A DNA stretch of 64,000 bases from assembly GCF_947504105.1 (NCBI RefSeq), contig NZ_CANNGP010000008.1:1-64000 (forward strand), given 5' to 3'. The notes under the pieces were generated by a model, which was not told the DNA's origin, searched no databases, and was given only the letters and a program-made list of their open reading frames with translations. Of the stretch, positions 52,442 to 62,757 are shown piece after piece. The DNA comes from an uncultured Tateyamaria sp. (lineage in GTDB: Bacteria; Pseudomonadota; Alphaproteobacteria; Rhodobacterales; Rhodobacteraceae). Numbering within the stretch: the first letter of the stretch is position 1; each line of letters opens with the position of its first letter. The translations under genes were made by a program, and so were the position numbers.

Positions 52442-52924
52442 CGCGGCGGATAGCTACCGCCAGACTCAGGAAACATTTTCTGTTCACATAGCGATGCGAC
52501 GAACGCCAAAGGGAAGGCGGATTTAAGAACCGAGCAAATGGCAGTTTCAGTCGCGCATGCGCGGAAGCCGGGGGAATAATCCGCCACACTGTGCCAAGCC
52601 GCGCCATCGACAGGCCACGGTCTGTCGACTCGACCTCTGTTCTGCAAGGCTTTATGGCAGCCAAGTACATCTTCGATCCGAACGAAGCGCTGACATCACC
52701 CAATCGACAGGCCCGGGGGTAGCCTGTCCCTTCTCGGCAGATTTGGCGTTGCCAAATCACCTGCTGGGCAATGGATGGCGCGGCGGCCTGCGGCCTTGAT
52801 TCCGCAATGGGCAATTCAGAAGAAGATCAAAACAGGCCAGCGCCCGACCGACCTGGAGGGCCTCTGAACTGCATGTTGCCTCACCATAACGCGCATCAGC
52901 ACCGCTCAGCACTGGTGTCGACAT
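52442..52924. other. Intergenic stretch with no recognisable gene
   Basis: About 480 bases with open frames on both strands, none with a ribosome-binding site or family resemblance. I see no RNA gene or promoter that stands out. Confidence 0.45.
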
Positions 52925-52980
52925 AGCGCCCGCCCTCCGGCGGGAGGTCGGACGGGCGCTGGCCGGGCTGGGCGCCCGGC
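52925..52980 (-). terminator. Compound hairpin after a small membrane protein gene
   Basis: The outer arms AGCGCCCG/CGGGCGCT (52925-52932 and 52953-52960) enclose CCCTCC/GGGAGG. A second stem GCCGGG/CCCGGC follows at 52962-52980. There is no T run. It is a likely transcript end for the gene at 52993-53172. Confidence 0.5.
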
Positions 52981-52992
52981 TGGGTATGCAGA

Positions 52993-53172
52993 TCAGTCGT
53001 CGCGCTTGTTCGGTTTGGGGAAGAATTTGAACAAAGCAGCCAAACTATCCCCTCGCCTACTCCGCAAAACCACAACCAATGCGACCAGCGCCAACAGCAC
53101 TGCGCCCAAGCCATTTCCGGACATAAGGAAAAGGTCTAGTTCCGCTTCTCTAAGGGTGGTCCAGAACTCCAT
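52993..53172 (-). CDS. Small single-span membrane protein
   Basis: A 59-residue protein with an N-terminal amphipathic stretch (MEFWTTLREAELDLFLMSGN), one membrane helix (GLGAVLLALVALVVVL) and a basic tail (RSRRGDSLAALFKFFPKPNK). The ATG at 53172 has AGGA six bases upstream; another ATG lies two codons earlier. Charge distribution places the C terminus inside. No family is recognised. Confidence 0.5.
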   Translation of the reverse strand: MEFWTTLREAELDLFLMSGNGLGAVLLALVALVVVLRSRRGDSLAALFKFFPKPNKRDD

Positions 53173-53509
53173 ACACATTCCTCGCTATAGAATGATGTTT
53201 GAGCTCCTAGCTCCGCTAAGTATCAACAGGCGCGTATTCAGCAAACAGAACTTAACAATTGACTAATCCATTCTGAAAAAAGAATCGGATCGTTTATTGT
53301 TTTCACACAGTTTTTTTCGTGCTGTGTCTTACGCAGGTATGTCATGGTGAGTTGCAGTGGGAAATACTGTACAAAAAACCTAACGCTCTCACGCTGGACT
53401 GTGAATTCTCACCGTAGAGCGGGCTTCATCCCGCCACCACGTCACAAAACGTCCGGAGCAATTACGAGCGCCTTGATCGGCAGCTTCAAACGAACAACCC
53501 AAGCTCAGG
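53173..53509. other. AT-rich intergenic stretch with one hairpin repeat
   Basis: These 337 bases are clearly more AT-rich than the surroundings, especially 53255-53330. They contain one GC-rich hairpin repeat at 53414-53435. No gene is credible. The low GC suggests acquired DNA together with the hypothetical gene next to it. Confidence 0.5.
53414..53435 (+). repeat. Dispersed GC hairpin repeat
   Basis: The sequence GTAGAGCGGGCTTCATCCCG, ending CC, has arms GCGGG/CCCGC. It belongs to a family with the rough pattern GTAGGGCGGG-TTCA-CCCGCC seen at several places in this window. Confidence 0.65.
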
Positions 53510-54076
53510 TCAATCCAGCCACAACCAGTTTTCGTTGGACCTTATCCGCTTCTCCAGCTCGTCCCAACGCGCGGTGTACTCGCCCTCCAAATCAATTCGC
53601 CGCGCAAAACAAACGTCCTCCAGAAGCTCACTCTTTTTGTCAATCGTGGCTATCAACCCTGAGGGCCATTCATGATCCAACAGGTCAAAATCCTCCAACA
53701 TGAACTCCAGCAAAAATCGACGAATGTCTTCGTCCTTTGGCGCAAGCCTGAAACTCTCCTTCAGAAAGTCCGTTCTATGGGTCTCCGGATCGCCCACGTG
53801 CAACAGGTTCTGGTACAGTCGCCCCAGCCAAAACGCTCCCCTGGGATTGCCAGCACTGCGCCAACGAACAAGTGTCGGATAAACGAGCTCAGCAAAAATC
53901 TCGTGTCGGATCCTGTCGCAATCCAGCGGAAGCCGCGTCAAATACGCATGAACCCAACGGCCAATTTCGTCCGATGACTGAAAGCTATCGATGAACAGGC
54001 CAATGCTGGTCTTTGCACGATCCTTAAAACCGGCTTCCAGATTTTGCGAATACTCATGCCAGTGGCGAAGTTCCAT
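53510..54076 (-). CDS. Hypothetical helical protein
   Basis: A 188-residue cytoplasmic protein of unknown function, mostly helical, with many Trp, Arg and acidic residues (RHWHEYSQNLEAGFKDRAKT, RWRSAGNPRGAFWLGRLYQN, EYTARWDELEKRIRSN). The middle segment resembles a tetratricopeptide-like helix pair (WLGRLYQNLLHVGD). I use the ATG at 54076; an ATG five codons upstream is possible. It lies just past the rplP terminator in an AT-richer island. Confidence 0.55.
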   Translation of the reverse strand: MELRHWHEYSQNLEAGFKDRAKTSIGLFIDSFQSSDEIGRWVHAYLTRLPLDCDRIRHEIFAELVYPTLVRWRSAGNPRGAFWLGRLYQNLLHVGDPETHRTDFLKESFRLAPKDEDIRRFLLEFMLEDFDLLDHEWPSGLIATIDKKSELLEDVCFARRIDLEGEYTARWDELEKRIRSNENWLWLD

Positions 54077-54100
54077 ATCCAGACAAAACATCGTTGAACA

Positions 54101-54135
54101 CAAAAAGAAAACCCCCAACGCTTTCGCGCCGGGGG
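54101..54135 (-). terminator. Strong terminator of the rplB-rplP block
   Basis: On the minus strand the 10-pair stem CCCCCGGCGC/GCGTTGGGGG has a GAAA tetraloop and is followed by TTTTCTTTTTG. This is a textbook rho-independent terminator about 90 bases after the rplP stop. Confidence 0.92.
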
Positions 54136-54194
54136 CTCTCAGATTTCTACCGGGTGCCGCTACGATTGTGCCATTGGCACAATCACCGCGCACA

Positions 54195-54219
54195 GATTGC
54201 GCCCCGATGGGGCGCAATC
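54195..54219 (-). other. Hairpin directly after rplP
   Basis: The perfect 11-base arms GATTGCGCCCC and GGGGCGCAATC have a GAT loop and lie three bases past the rplP stop. No T run follows. It stands in tandem with the terminator downstream and probably protects the mRNA 3' end or pauses the polymerase. Confidence 0.6.
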
Positions 54220-54222
54220 GGT

Positions 54223-54636
54223 TTACCAGTCTTCGCGAACGATAACGCGTGTCTTGATCGGCAGCTTCATCGCCGCCAGACGCAGCGCTTCACGCGCCAC
54301 ATCATCATTCACACCGTCGATCTCGAACATCACGCGGCCGGGTTTGACCTTGGCCGCCCAACGGTCGACCGAGCCCTTACCTTTACCCATCCGCACTTCG
54401 ATCGGCTTGGCCGTCACTGGCACGTCGGGGAAGATCCGGATCCAGACCCGGCCCTGACGTTTCATGTGACGCGTCATCGCACGACGTGCGGCTTCGATCT
54501 GACGCGCGGTGACCCGCTCGGGCTGCAGCGCCTTCAGGCCGTAGGTGCCAAAGTTCAGGTCGGACCCGCCCTTTGCCTTGCCCTTGATCGAGCCTTTGAA
54601 CTGCTTACGGAACTTCGTACGCTTTGGTTGAAGCAT
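54223..54636 (-). CDS. rplP: Ribosomal protein uL16
   Basis: A 137-residue protein at the tRNA-binding face of the large subunit. It starts [20 protein letters not shown] and holds [27 protein letters not shown] and [19 protein letters not shown]. It is last in its block; normally rpmC would follow directly. Confidence 0.98.
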   Translation of the reverse strand: MLQPKRTKFRKQFKGSIKGKAKGGSDLNFGTYGLKALQPERVTARQIEAARRAMTRHMKRQGRVWIRIFPDVPVTAKPIEVRMGKGKGSVDRWAAKVKPGRVMFEIDGVNDDVAREALRLAAMKLPIKTRVIVREDW

Positions 54637-54648
54637 CTCTACTCTCCT

Positions 54649-55356
54649 TTAGCGACGGCCACCGGCACCACGTGGGGCCGGACCGTCCTGGAGTTCTTGT
54701 GCCTTGCGGTCACGCGCAGCGGGGTCGTGTTCCATGATCTCGCCTTTGAAGATCCAGGTTTTGATCCCGATGATGCCATAGGCGGTTTCGGCCTCGACAT
54801 GTGCGTAATCGATGTCGGCACGCAGGGTGTGAAGGGGCACACGGCCCTCACGGTACCACTCGGTGCGGGCAATCTCTGCCCCACCCAGACGACCGGCAAC
54901 GTTCACGCGGATGCCCAGGGCACCCATACGCATGGCGTTCTGCACGGCGCGCTTCATGGCACGACGGAAGGACACACGACGTTCCAGCTGCTGCGCGATG
55001 GACTCACCGACCAAAGCGGCATCCAGTTCGGGCTTGCGCACTTCAACGATGTTGAGGTGCAGCTCGCTGTCGGTCAGCTTGGCCAGCTTCTTGCGCAGAC
55101 CTTCGATGTCCGCACCTTTCTTGCCGATGATGACACCAGGACGTGCTGTGTGGATCGTCACGCGGCACTTCTTGTGTGGACGCTCGATGATCACGCGGGC
55201 CACACCGGCCTGCTTGCACTCGGTCTTGATGAACTCACGGATTTTCAGATCTTCCAGCAGAAGATCACCGTAATCCTTGGTGTCGGCATACCAGCGGCTG
55301 TCCCAGGTGCGGTTCACCTGCAGGCGCATGCCAATCGGATTGACTTTGTTACCCAT
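54649..55356 (-). CDS. rpsC: Ribosomal protein uS3
   Basis: A 235-residue small-subunit protein with an N-terminal KH domain ([21 protein letters not shown]) and the C-terminal S3 domain ([41 protein letters not shown]). Its start shares one base with the rplV stop. Confidence 0.98.
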   Translation of the reverse strand: MGNKVNPIGMRLQVNRTWDSRWYADTKDYGDLLLEDLKIREFIKTECKQAGVARVIIERPHKKCRVTIHTARPGVIIGKKGADIEGLRKKLAKLTDSELHLNIVEVRKPELDAALVGESIAQQLERRVSFRRAMKRAVQNAMRMGALGIRVNVAGRLGGAEIARTEWYREGRVPLHTLRADIDYAHVEAETAYGIIGIKTWIFKGEIMEHDPAARDRKAQELQDGPAPRGAGGRR

Positions 55357-55736
55357 CAGGCTTGCTCCTCGACTTGACGCACTTTAATCGTGATTTCAGC
55401 GAACGGCTTCATAATCTTGCCGAAACGGCCGCGCGCCCGGGGGCGCCCACGCTTCATGGTCAGGTTCTTGCCAACCCAGGCTTCCGCGACGATCAGTTCG
55501 TCAACGTCCAGGTTGTGGTTGTTTTCAGCATTGGCGATGGCCGATTGCAGGCATTTCTTGACGTCCTGCGCGATCCGCTTTTTCGAGAAGGTCAGGTCCG
55601 TCAGGGCCTTGTCGACTTTCTTGCCACGGATCATCTGGGCAACCAGGTTCAGCTTTTGCGGAGACGTGCGCAGCATGCGCGTCTTCGCCATCGCCTCGTT
55701 GTCCGCCACGCGGCGTGGATTCTTATCCTTGCTCAT
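55356..55736 (-). CDS. rplV: Ribosomal protein uL22
   Basis: A 126-residue protein of the exit tunnel (ISP, then [20 protein letters not shown], and the tunnel hairpin [24 protein letters not shown]). It overlaps rpsS by four bases. Confidence 0.98.
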   Translation of the reverse strand: MSKDKNPRRVADNEAMAKTRMLRTSPQKLNLVAQMIRGKKVDKALTDLTFSKKRIAQDVKKCLQSAIANAENNHNLDVDELIVAEAWVGKNLTMKRGRPRARGRFGKIMKPFAEITIKVRQVEEQA

Positions 55737-56011
55737 TTGCGTTTCGCCTTCTTGTCAGCCGCGTGACCGTAATAGGTCCGCGTGGGCGAATATTCCCCGA
55801 ACTTCTGGCCGATCATTTCTTCGGACACGTTCACGGGAATATGCTTGTGGCCGTTGTACACACCAAAGGTCAGACCCACGAACTGGGGCAGGATGGTGGA
55901 CCGACGGGACCAGATCTTGATGACTTCGTTGCGGCCGCTCTCGCGTGCCGCTTCCGCTTTCTTCAGCACATAGCTGTCGACAAACGGGCCTTTCCAGACT
56001 GAACGAGACAT
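55733..56011 (-). CDS. rpsS: Ribosomal protein uS19
   Basis: A 92-residue head protein ([20 protein letters not shown], then [23 protein letters not shown]). Three bases separate it from rplB. Confidence 0.98.
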   Translation of the reverse strand: MSRSVWKGPFVDSYVLKKAEAARESGRNEVIKIWSRRSTILPQFVGLTFGVYNGHKHIPVNVSEEMIGQKFGEYSPTRTYYGHAADKKAKRK

Positions 56012-56014
56012 ATC

Positions 56015-56857
56015 TTAACGCCCCTTCTTCTTGGCGTGACGCGAGCGGATGATCAGCTTTTGCGACGCTTTGTTCTTGTTGCGGGTACGGGCACCCTTGG
56101 TCGGCTTGCCCCATGGGGACACAGGGTGACGACCACCCGAGGTCCGACCTTCACCACCACCATGGGGGTGATCGATCGGGTTCATAACGACACCACGCAC
56201 AGACGGGCGAATGCCCTTGTGACGCATGCGGCCCGCTTTACCGTAGTTCTGGTTGCTGTTGTCGGGGTTCGACACGGCACCAACGGTGGCCTTGCACTCC
56301 TGGCGGACCAGACGCAGCTCGCCCGAGGACAGGCGGATCTGAGCATAACCACCATCGCGGCCCACGAACTGGGCATAGGTACCAGCGGCACGCGCGATCT
56401 GACCACCCTTGCCGGGCTTCAGTTCGATGTTGTGTACGATTGTCCCGATGGGCATACCCGAGAACGGCATGGTGTTGCCGGGCTTGATGTCTGCCTTCAT
56501 GCTCGAGATGATCTTGTCCCCGACGGCCAGACGCTGCGGAGCGAGAACATATGCCTGCTCGCCGTCTTCGTATTTCACCAGCGCGATGAACGCGGTCCGG
56601 TTGGGGTCATATTCGATGCGTTCGACCGTGGCCGCCACATCCATCTTGTTCCGACGAAAATCGACGATCCGATACAGACGCTTTGCGCCCCCGCCTTTGC
56701 GGCGCATCGTGATCCGTCCGGTGTTGTTGCGGCCACCATTCTTGGTGAGACCTTCGGTCAGCGCCTTGACGGGGCGCCCCTTCCACAGCTCCGAACGGTC
56801 GATCAGAACCAGCCCACGCTGGCCCGGCGTCGTCGGCTTATACGACTTGAGTGCCAT
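56015..56857 (-). CDS. rplB: Ribosomal protein uL2
   Basis: A 280-residue protein essential for subunit joining and peptidyl transfer. It starts [20 protein letters not shown]; the catalytic-centre region is [25 protein letters not shown]. The start is the ATG at 56857. It heads a block that is cut off from rplW by 2.6 kb. Confidence 0.98.
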   Translation of the reverse strand: MALKSYKPTTPGQRGLVLIDRSELWKGRPVKALTEGLTKNGGRNNTGRITMRRKGGGAKRLYRIVDFRRNKMDVAATVERIEYDPNRTAFIALVKYEDGEQAYVLAPQRLAVGDKIISSMKADIKPGNTMPFSGMPIGTIVHNIELKPGKGGQIARAAGTYAQFVGRDGGYAQIRLSSGELRLVRQECKATVGAVSNPDNSNQNYGKAGRMRHKGIRPSVRGVVMNPIDHPHGGGEGRTSGGRHPVSPWGKPTKGARTRNKNKASQKLIIRSRHAKKKGR

Positions 56858-56943
56858 GTTACTGTCTTCCGTTTTGCTAAACGACGGTCGGCTCAAAGCC
56901 ACCGCCTATGGTTATAGGCCCCCGAAGGTGCCCGGATAGTCTG

Positions 56944-56967
56944 CCCGCAGGGTGGGCTTCAGCCTGC
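56944..56967 (+). repeat. Dispersed GC hairpin repeat (variant)
   Basis: The sequence CCCGCAGGGTGGGCTTCAGC, ending CTGC, follows the same plan as the other hairpin repeats (pattern AGGGNGGG-CTTCA-CC), with an imperfect stem. It lies in the leader of rplB. Confidence 0.5.
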
Positions 56968-56985
56968 CAAACGAACAACAGCAAA

Positions 56986-57005
56986 GCCCCGGACGAATCC
57001 GGGGC
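56986..57005 (-). terminator. Hairpin terminator after the PP-loop gene
   Basis: The perfect 8-base arms GCCCCGGA/TCCGGGGC have a CGAA loop. On the minus strand TTTGCTGTTGTT follows. It would end transcripts of the gene at 57134-58444 and lies about 130 bases upstream of rplB. Confidence 0.65.
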
Positions 57006-57133
57006 CTTGCAGATGGGGTCGTTTAGGCCACGTGGTGGCGAGGGTCAAGAGCGTGTGGAACACCGGCGTGCGCACTTCTGACCTCTCCGTCTGAGTTGCA
57101 CCCGATATGCTACACTCGGAAGCCATATGGTTC

Positions 57134-58444
57134 CTAGTCGGACGCCGCAATAAACGCGGTTTGCAATTTCGTCTCATATTCTACAACGGCGTCGCGAAGC
57201 TCACCCTCTGGCAGAGCCGCGGCCAATTCACTGGTCCGGCACATCAAGCCACGCAGGTCTGCGGCCCTTTCGGGTATCGTCATATCGCGAAAACGCGCTG
57301 CGAGATCCGGGTATTCGTCGAAGATGCCAGCGTCGCTCGCGCCGACCGCTGAAAAGGTTGCACGCATCTGACAGCATTTTTTGCAGTAACCGCAATTTCC
57401 ACCAGCACTACTTCCTTCATAGCATACAGATAAGTGGCCAATGACACGCTCTTCTGCTTCCAGAATTCTGCGCAGCTTCTCCACCCGATCCGTGTCGCGA
57501 CCGTAGGTGATCATCGGCAATCGCTTCGTTGACATGAATTGATCAAGTACACCGTGGTTACCCCAAGGATGTCGGTGAAGATCCTGGAAAGAGGCATTGT
57601 CTTGCGCAAACACGCCAAACCCAAAATTGTCTGCGAATAGATTGAGGCAAACGCCGAGATTGAGACCGTGCATTTGGCTCCAATTGAGGCCGACATCTTT
57701 GATGTTTGATCGTGCGTGCAGCATGTCAAGTTCAAGGCTTTCGGCGATTTTCTCGACGCGTGAACGTCGTTCCACAAAGCCTGGCGCAGTATCTGAGGCA
57801 TAATCAAGACCTGCTACAAACAACGCATGGTGGACTTCACCCGCCTCCGTCGCCTCAACCGCGGCATGCATCGAGTCAAGTCCGCCGCTCAAGCAAATCA
57901 AGCCAGTCTCCGCGGTTTTGGTCATTGGCTCAGTGTCTTCCACGACGTTGCTCAAAGTCAGCCGAAGCGGCGCCAAACCATATACCGTCCAAAGCCGATA
58001 TGCGTCTGCAATTCCGTCAATTCGATCAGCCATAGATCGTGACACCGCACCATCGTAGATTAGATGTACGTTTAACGACATTGAAATCGCTGCCATAGCT
58101 AGCGCCGTATGATCCCGGATTTGCGGCAGTTCAGCGACGCCGTTCAACGCGCCCATGCAAAGACGGTGGGGACCATATCTAATAACTGTAGACGGTCCAT
58201 TTACGTCCTCTCGCACATGCCAGCTATGTTCCGCCGTTCGCTGTCGTTGAAACTTGGCAAGCTTACGCCTTCGGTTTTTTCGAAACTGTCGAAAGTCCTG
58301 TATTTGCGAATAGACTGATTGGTTTTTGTACAAAGTATGCCTCAGGTCTCTCATGTCGCGTTGCGCGCCGGGTGTAGTAACAAAGGATTGGCGTAGCAAG
58401 CCTGTGGTTGATTGTTGAGGAAGCGCGCCCGTTTCCAGCTCCAC
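57134..58444 (-). CDS. QueC-like PP-loop ATPase family protein
   Basis: A protein of up to 436 residues. The central part carries the PP-loop motif LICLSGGLDSMHAA. The C-terminal part carries CYEGSSAGGNCGYCKKC followed by CQMRATF, which fits the four-cysteine zinc site of QueC (7-cyano-7-deazaguanine synthase: C-x8/9-CG-x-C-x2-C). The N-terminal 180 residues are not QueC-like. QueC relatives with extensions occur in anti-phage modules such as Qat (QatC), but no partner gene is present. The 5' end is uncertain: GTG 58444 or ATG 58354, neither with a good ribosome-binding site. Low GC and position between rplW and rplB suggest acquisition. Confidence 0.65.
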   Translation of the reverse strand: MELETGALPQQSTTGLLRQSFVTTPGAQRDMRDLRHTLYKNQSVYSQIQDFRQFRKNRRRKLAKFQRQRTAEHSWHVREDVNGPSTVIRYGPHRLCMGALNGVAELPQIRDHTALAMAAISMSLNVHLIYDGAVSRSMADRIDGIADAYRLWTVYGLAPLRLTLSNVVEDTEPMTKTAETGLICLSGGLDSMHAAVEATEAGEVHHALFVAGLDYASDTAPGFVERRSRVEKIAESLELDMLHARSNIKDVGLNWSQMHGLNLGVCLNLFADNFGFGVFAQDNASFQDLHRHPWGNHGVLDQFMSTKRLPMITYGRDTDRVEKLRRILEAEERVIGHLSVCYEGSSAGGNCGYCKKCCQMRATFSAVGASDAGIFDEYPDLAARFRDMTIPERAADLRGLMCRTSELAAALPEGELRDAVVEYETKLQTAFIAASD

Positions 58445-58658
58445 AACATACCAATGCAGATGTGGGTGTAGTCATAGCGGCCTGGTCAGTAGCGGCAATT
58501 TCTGGTTAGTGCAGCATCTGTTTGGTCGCTCAAAACTGGTCCATGACGCGCTGTATCCTCCGGAGAAGGCTCATTGGCCGTCTTGTGCCAACAAAGCTCG
58601 CTTGGCAGAGCGGGGTGCTCAAGTCTCTGAAAAGCCCGGATCAAAGGCCGTTTGGTCA

Positions 58659-58719
58659 CGTCTTCTTCGAGTATTACATAAGCCTGTTCCACGTCCTTCT
58701 GCATGCCCAATTGACCGCG
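58659..58719 (-). pseudogene. Decayed copy of the rplW 3' end
   Basis: Read on the minus strand, this stretch encodes RGQLGMQKDVEQAYVILEED, which matches [20 protein letters not shown] near the C terminus of L23. The bases differ at roughly a quarter to a third of positions. The similarity begins and ends abruptly and has no start codon of its own. It lies in the same orientation as rplW, 720 bases downstream, with a phasin gene between them. Confidence 0.75.
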
Positions 58720-58808
58720 CAACTCCTCTAAATGGTACGATCCAGATCAATTCACCCACCCCCAAAGCCCGCTAAACTGTGCCCATACCTTGCAGCAAAG
58801 GACACCCT

Positions 58809-59150
58809 ATGCCCAAATCAATACCGCCCAAGATCAGCCCCGCCCCCATGGCCGCCGCCTTGACGGCCTTCAACCCTGCCACAGCCCAAGCGTGGATGGA
58901 GATCACAACCGAATGCACCCGCTTTGCCATGGACCGGGTGCAAAAGGACTTCTCCGCGCAGCGTGCCATGATGGCCTGCACGTCCCCCACCGAACTGATG
59001 ACACTGCAATCCAGCTATTGCCGGGACGCGGCACAGGAATACGCGGATCAGGCCACCCGAATGGTCGAAATGATGACCAGGGCCACCGCACAGGTGACCG
59101 AAGGCATCGCCTCCCCCACCTCCCGCAAATATGACGACATCCCGCTCTGA
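58809..59150 (+). CDS. Phasin family protein
   Basis: A 113-residue helical protein of the phasin type, which coat polyhydroxyalkanoate granules or act in membranes. Family features are NPATAQAWMEITTECTRFAMDR, FSAQRAMMACTSPTEL and the Q-x5-C/F-x-A-x2-EY pattern (LQSSYCRDAAQEYADQATRM). The ATG at 58809 is used. It lies on the plus strand between rplW and the decayed rplW copy. Confidence 0.78.
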   Translation: MPKSIPPKISPAPMAAALTAFNPATAQAWMEITTECTRFAMDRVQKDFSAQRAMMACTSPTELMTLQSSYCRDAAQEYADQATRMVEMMTRATAQVTEGIASPTSRKYDDIPL

Positions 59151-59195
59151 GATCAGGCCCCCGCCTGCCCCAAGGCCCGCACGTTCCCCTGCGCC

Positions 59196-59217
59196 ATAGG
59201 GCGGGGTTCACCCCGCC
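59196..59217 (+). repeat. Dispersed GC hairpin repeat
   Basis: ATAGGGCGGGGTTCACCCCG, ending CC, has perfect arms GGCGGGG/CCCCGCC. It is 46 bases past the phasin stop, where it could serve as a transcript end. Confidence 0.7.
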
Positions 59218-59364
59218 TCGCCCGGGCCAATGCTCCATCGGACGTCAATCACTGAGGTGTCCGCAGCCCCCTGCGTCCAGCCCCAAACTCTTAACACTCC
59301 CCTAATCCGCCGCTGTAACCCATTGATTTCGTGTCACCCACGTCCCGTCCCGGCATGGGACACG

Positions 59365-59406
59365 AAAAAACCCCGACCGCTCACGCAGCCGGGGTTCCCA
59401 TTTTTT
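59365..59406. terminator. Strong terminator after rplW, probably bidirectional
   Basis: The stem CCCCGACCG/CAGCCGGGG includes two G-T pairs on the minus strand and has a six-base loop. AAAAAA stands on its left (59365-59370) and TTTTTT on its right (59401-59406). On the minus strand it ends the fusA-rplW operon 43 bases after rplW; on the plus strand it can stop phasin transcripts. Confidence 0.9.
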
Positions 59407-59407
59407 C

Positions 59408-59429
59408 CGTAGGGCGGGGGTTTCCCGCC
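59408..59429 (+). repeat. Dispersed GC hairpin repeat
   Basis: CGTAGGGCGGGGGTTTCCCG, ending CC, has arms GGCGGG/CCCGCC. It sits between the terminator and the rplW stop. Confidence 0.65.
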
Positions 59430-59436
59430 ACCCCGA

Positions 59437-59733
59437 TCAAAGACCGGTCGATACGTCGATCGTGTTGCCTTCTTCCAGCGTCACGTAGGCCTTTTTCACG
59501 TCTTTCCGCTTGCCCAACTGGCCGCGGAAACGCTTGACCTTGCCCTTGGTGATGGTCGTATTCACGGCCTTCACCTTCACACCAAAGAGCGCCTCAACGG
59601 CCTCCTTGATCATCGGCTTGTTGCTGTCAATCGCCACTTCGAAGACCACCGCGCCGTTCTCGGACGTCATGGTTGCCTTTTCCGTGATGATCGGCTTGCG
59701 GATCACGTCGTAATGTTCTGCCTTGGCACTCAT
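59437..59733 (-). CDS. rplW: Ribosomal protein uL23
   Basis: A 98-residue protein at the tunnel exit that docks trigger factor and SRP. Diagnostic segments are [15 protein letters not shown] and [20 protein letters not shown]. It overlaps rplD by four bases and ends the first block of the supercluster. A divergent copy of its 3' end lies at 58659-58719. Confidence 0.97.
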   Translation of the reverse strand: MSAKAEHYDVIRKPIITEKATMTSENGAVVFEVAIDSNKPMIKEAVEALFGVKVKAVNTTITKGKVKRFRGQLGKRKDVKKAYVTLEEGNTIDVSTGL

Positions 59734-60347
59734 TTCAAACGAGCCTCCAGTGCTTCGACACCCGCCTTCGTGATCACCAGGGTGTCACGCTTGAGGATGT
59801 CATATACGTTTGCACCCATCGTCGGCAGGATATCCAGACCTTCGATGTTGCGCGATGCTTTCAGGAAGTCTTCGTTGACCGAAGCCCCGTCAATCACCAG
59901 CGCACGCTTCCAGCCCAGGTCCTTGACCTGCTTGGCCAGAGCGGCGGTTTTGCCAGCCGAAGCCGCATCTTCGATGATCACCAGCTCGCCTGCTTTGGCC
60001 TTGGCCGACAGCGCGTGCTTGAGACCAAGCTTGCGGAACTTCTTGGGCAGGTCGTGGCCGTGCGAACGTGGCGTCGGACCTTTGTAGATACCACCCTTGC
60101 GGAAGATCGGCGCATTGCGGTCACCGTGGCGCGCGCCGCCGGTGCCCTTTTGGCGATAGATCTTCTTGGTCGAGTAGCTGGTTTCCGAGCGTGTCTTGAC
60201 CTTGTGGGTGCCGGCCTGTGCGTTGTTGCGCTGCCAGCGGACCATGCGGTGCAGGATGTCGGCGCGTGGCTCGAGACCGAACAGGTCCTCACTCAGCTCG
60301 ACAGACCCGGCTTTGCCGCCGTCCAGTTTGATCACGTCAAGTTTCAT
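59730..60347 (-). CDS. rplD: Ribosomal protein uL4
   Basis: A 205-residue tunnel protein, and the autoregulator of the S10 operon in Escherichia coli. It holds the loop [19 protein letters not shown] and the C-terminal [20 protein letters not shown]. It is coupled to rplC and rplW by four-base overlaps. Confidence 0.98.
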   Translation of the reverse strand: MKLDVIKLDGGKAGSVELSEDLFGLEPRADILHRMVRWQRNNAQAGTHKVKTRSETSYSTKKIYRQKGTGGARHGDRNAPIFRKGGIYKGPTPRSHGHDLPKKFRKLGLKHALSAKAKAGELVIIEDAASAGKTAALAKQVKDLGWKRALVIDGASVNEDFLKASRNIEGLDILPTMGANVYDILKRDTLVITKAGVEALEARLK

Positions 60348-61072
60348 GCTTCACCACCTTCCGCGGGTGCTTCTTCCGCCGGTGCTTCGGTTACAGCTGC
60401 CGATTTCAGAGCGGCCGGGAACGGCACGCCATCGGGCAGCTTCTTCTTCACGGCGTCCTTGACGGTCACCCAGCCACCTTTGGAGCCAGGCACAGCGCCC
60501 TTGATCATGATCAGGCCGCGATCTGCATCCGTCTTCACGACTTCCAGGTTCTGAGTGGTCACGCGGGCCGCACCCATATGGCCAGCCATCTTCTTGCCTT
60601 TGAACACCTTGCCGGGGTCCTGACATTGGCCAGTCGAACCGTGCGAACGGTGGCTGATCGACACACCGTGCGAGGCGCGCAGACCACCGAAGTTGTGGCG
60701 TTTCATGGCACCGGCAAAGCCTTTGCCGATGGATGTGCCGGACACGTCGACCTTCTGACCTTCCAGGAAGTGCTCTGCCGAGATTTCCTCGCCCACACCA
60801 ATAAGGTTGTCTTCGGTCACGCGAAACTCAACGAGCTTCCGCTTTGGTTCGACTTTCTGGGCTGAAAAGTGACCACGCATCGCCTTCGAGACGCGCTTTA
60901 CTTTGGGGCTGCCGGCACCAAGGGTCACGGCCGTGTAGCCATCCTTGTCAGAGGTCCGGTTGCCTACCACCTGCAGACCGTCCAGTTGAAGGACGGTCAC
61001 AGGGATCTGCTTGCCGTCTTCCATGAACAGCCGGGTCATGCCGACTTTCTTTGCGAGAATTCCAGAGCGCAT
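60344..61072 (-). CDS. rplC: Ribosomal protein uL3
   Basis: A 242-residue large-subunit protein. It starts [20 protein letters not shown] and has the signature [20 protein letters not shown] (which includes the methylated Gln region of relatives). The C terminus has an added acidic Ala/Pro/Glu tail. The second of two close ATGs (61072) is preferred because AGGAGG lies eight bases before it. Confidence 0.97.
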   Translation of the reverse strand: MRSGILAKKVGMTRLFMEDGKQIPVTVLQLDGLQVVGNRTSDKDGYTAVTLGAGSPKVKRVSKAMRGHFSAQKVEPKRKLVEFRVTEDNLIGVGEEISAEHFLEGQKVDVSGTSIGKGFAGAMKRHNFGGLRASHGVSISHRSHGSTGQCQDPGKVFKGKKMAGHMGAARVTTQNLEVVKTDADRGLIMIKGAVPGSKGGWVTVKDAVKKKLPDGVPFPAALKSAAVTEAPAEEAPAEGGEA

Positions 61073-61085
61073 ATTCATACCCTCC

Positions 61086-61406
61086 TTACGATTGCAGCTT
61101 GATCTCGACATCCACACCAGCTGCGAGATCGAGCTTCATCAGCGCGTCCACGGTCTGGGGGGTCGGATCAACAATGTCGAGCAGACGCTTGTGCGTGCGG
61201 ATCTCGAACTGGTCACGGGATTTCTTGTCAACGTGCGGACCGCGCAGAACAGTGAACTTTTCGATCTTGTTCGGCAGCGGAATAGGGCCGCGCACGGACG
61301 CACCGGTGCGTTTGGCGGTGTTGACGATTTCCTGTGTGGACGCGTCCAGCACACGATAGTCAAACGCCTTCAGCCGAATGCGAATGTTTTGGCTTTGAAT
61401 GGCCAT
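61086..61406 (-). CDS. rpsJ: Ribosomal protein uS10 (NusE)
   Basis: A 106-residue protein of the small-subunit head, also the antitermination factor NusE. It holds [14 protein letters not shown] and [29 protein letters not shown]. It follows tuf after 148 bases. Confidence 0.98.
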   Translation of the reverse strand: MAIQSQNIRIRLKAFDYRVLDASTQEIVNTAKRTGASVRGPIPLPNKIEKFTVLRGPHVDKKSRDQFEIRTHKRLLDIVDPTPQTVDALMKLDLAAGVDVEIKLQS

Positions 61407-61490
61407 TTTCGTGTTCCCTTACTCGGGCTTCCAACGGAGAGGAGGAGCATCGACCACCGACACCCCTCGTCGCGTCTTGTTTTTCATTTC

Positions 61491-61547
61491 CCGCAAGGTG
61501 GGTTTGATCCCACATTGAACGGGGTGACCGGCAGGGTTAGCCCTGCC
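61491..61547 (-). repeat. Two hairpin elements between tuf and rpsJ
   Basis: The first, at 61491-61512 (CCGCAAGGTGGGTTTGATCC, then CA), is an imperfect member of the GC hairpin family. The second, at 61530-61547, has perfect arms GGCAGGG/CCCTGCC with a TTAG loop, eight bases past the tuf stop. Neither has a T run. They may tune rpsJ expression relative to tuf. Confidence 0.55.
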
Positions 61548-61554
61548 GCTGATT

Positions 61555-62730
<1,176 letters not shown>

Positions 62731-62757
62731 CTTAAGGCTCCTCTTTGTCTCAAGGGT

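Noticed and set aside
52344-52814. Open frame of about 156 codons on the minus strand
   Set aside because: It has no ribosome-binding site, an atypical composition for this genome, and it overlaps the better supported 62-residue gene.
54094-55377. Long open frame on the plus strand, over 400 codons
   Set aside because: It lies opposite rplP and rpsC, is rich in His, Arg and Thr with no family resemblance, and arises from strong codon bias of the real genes.
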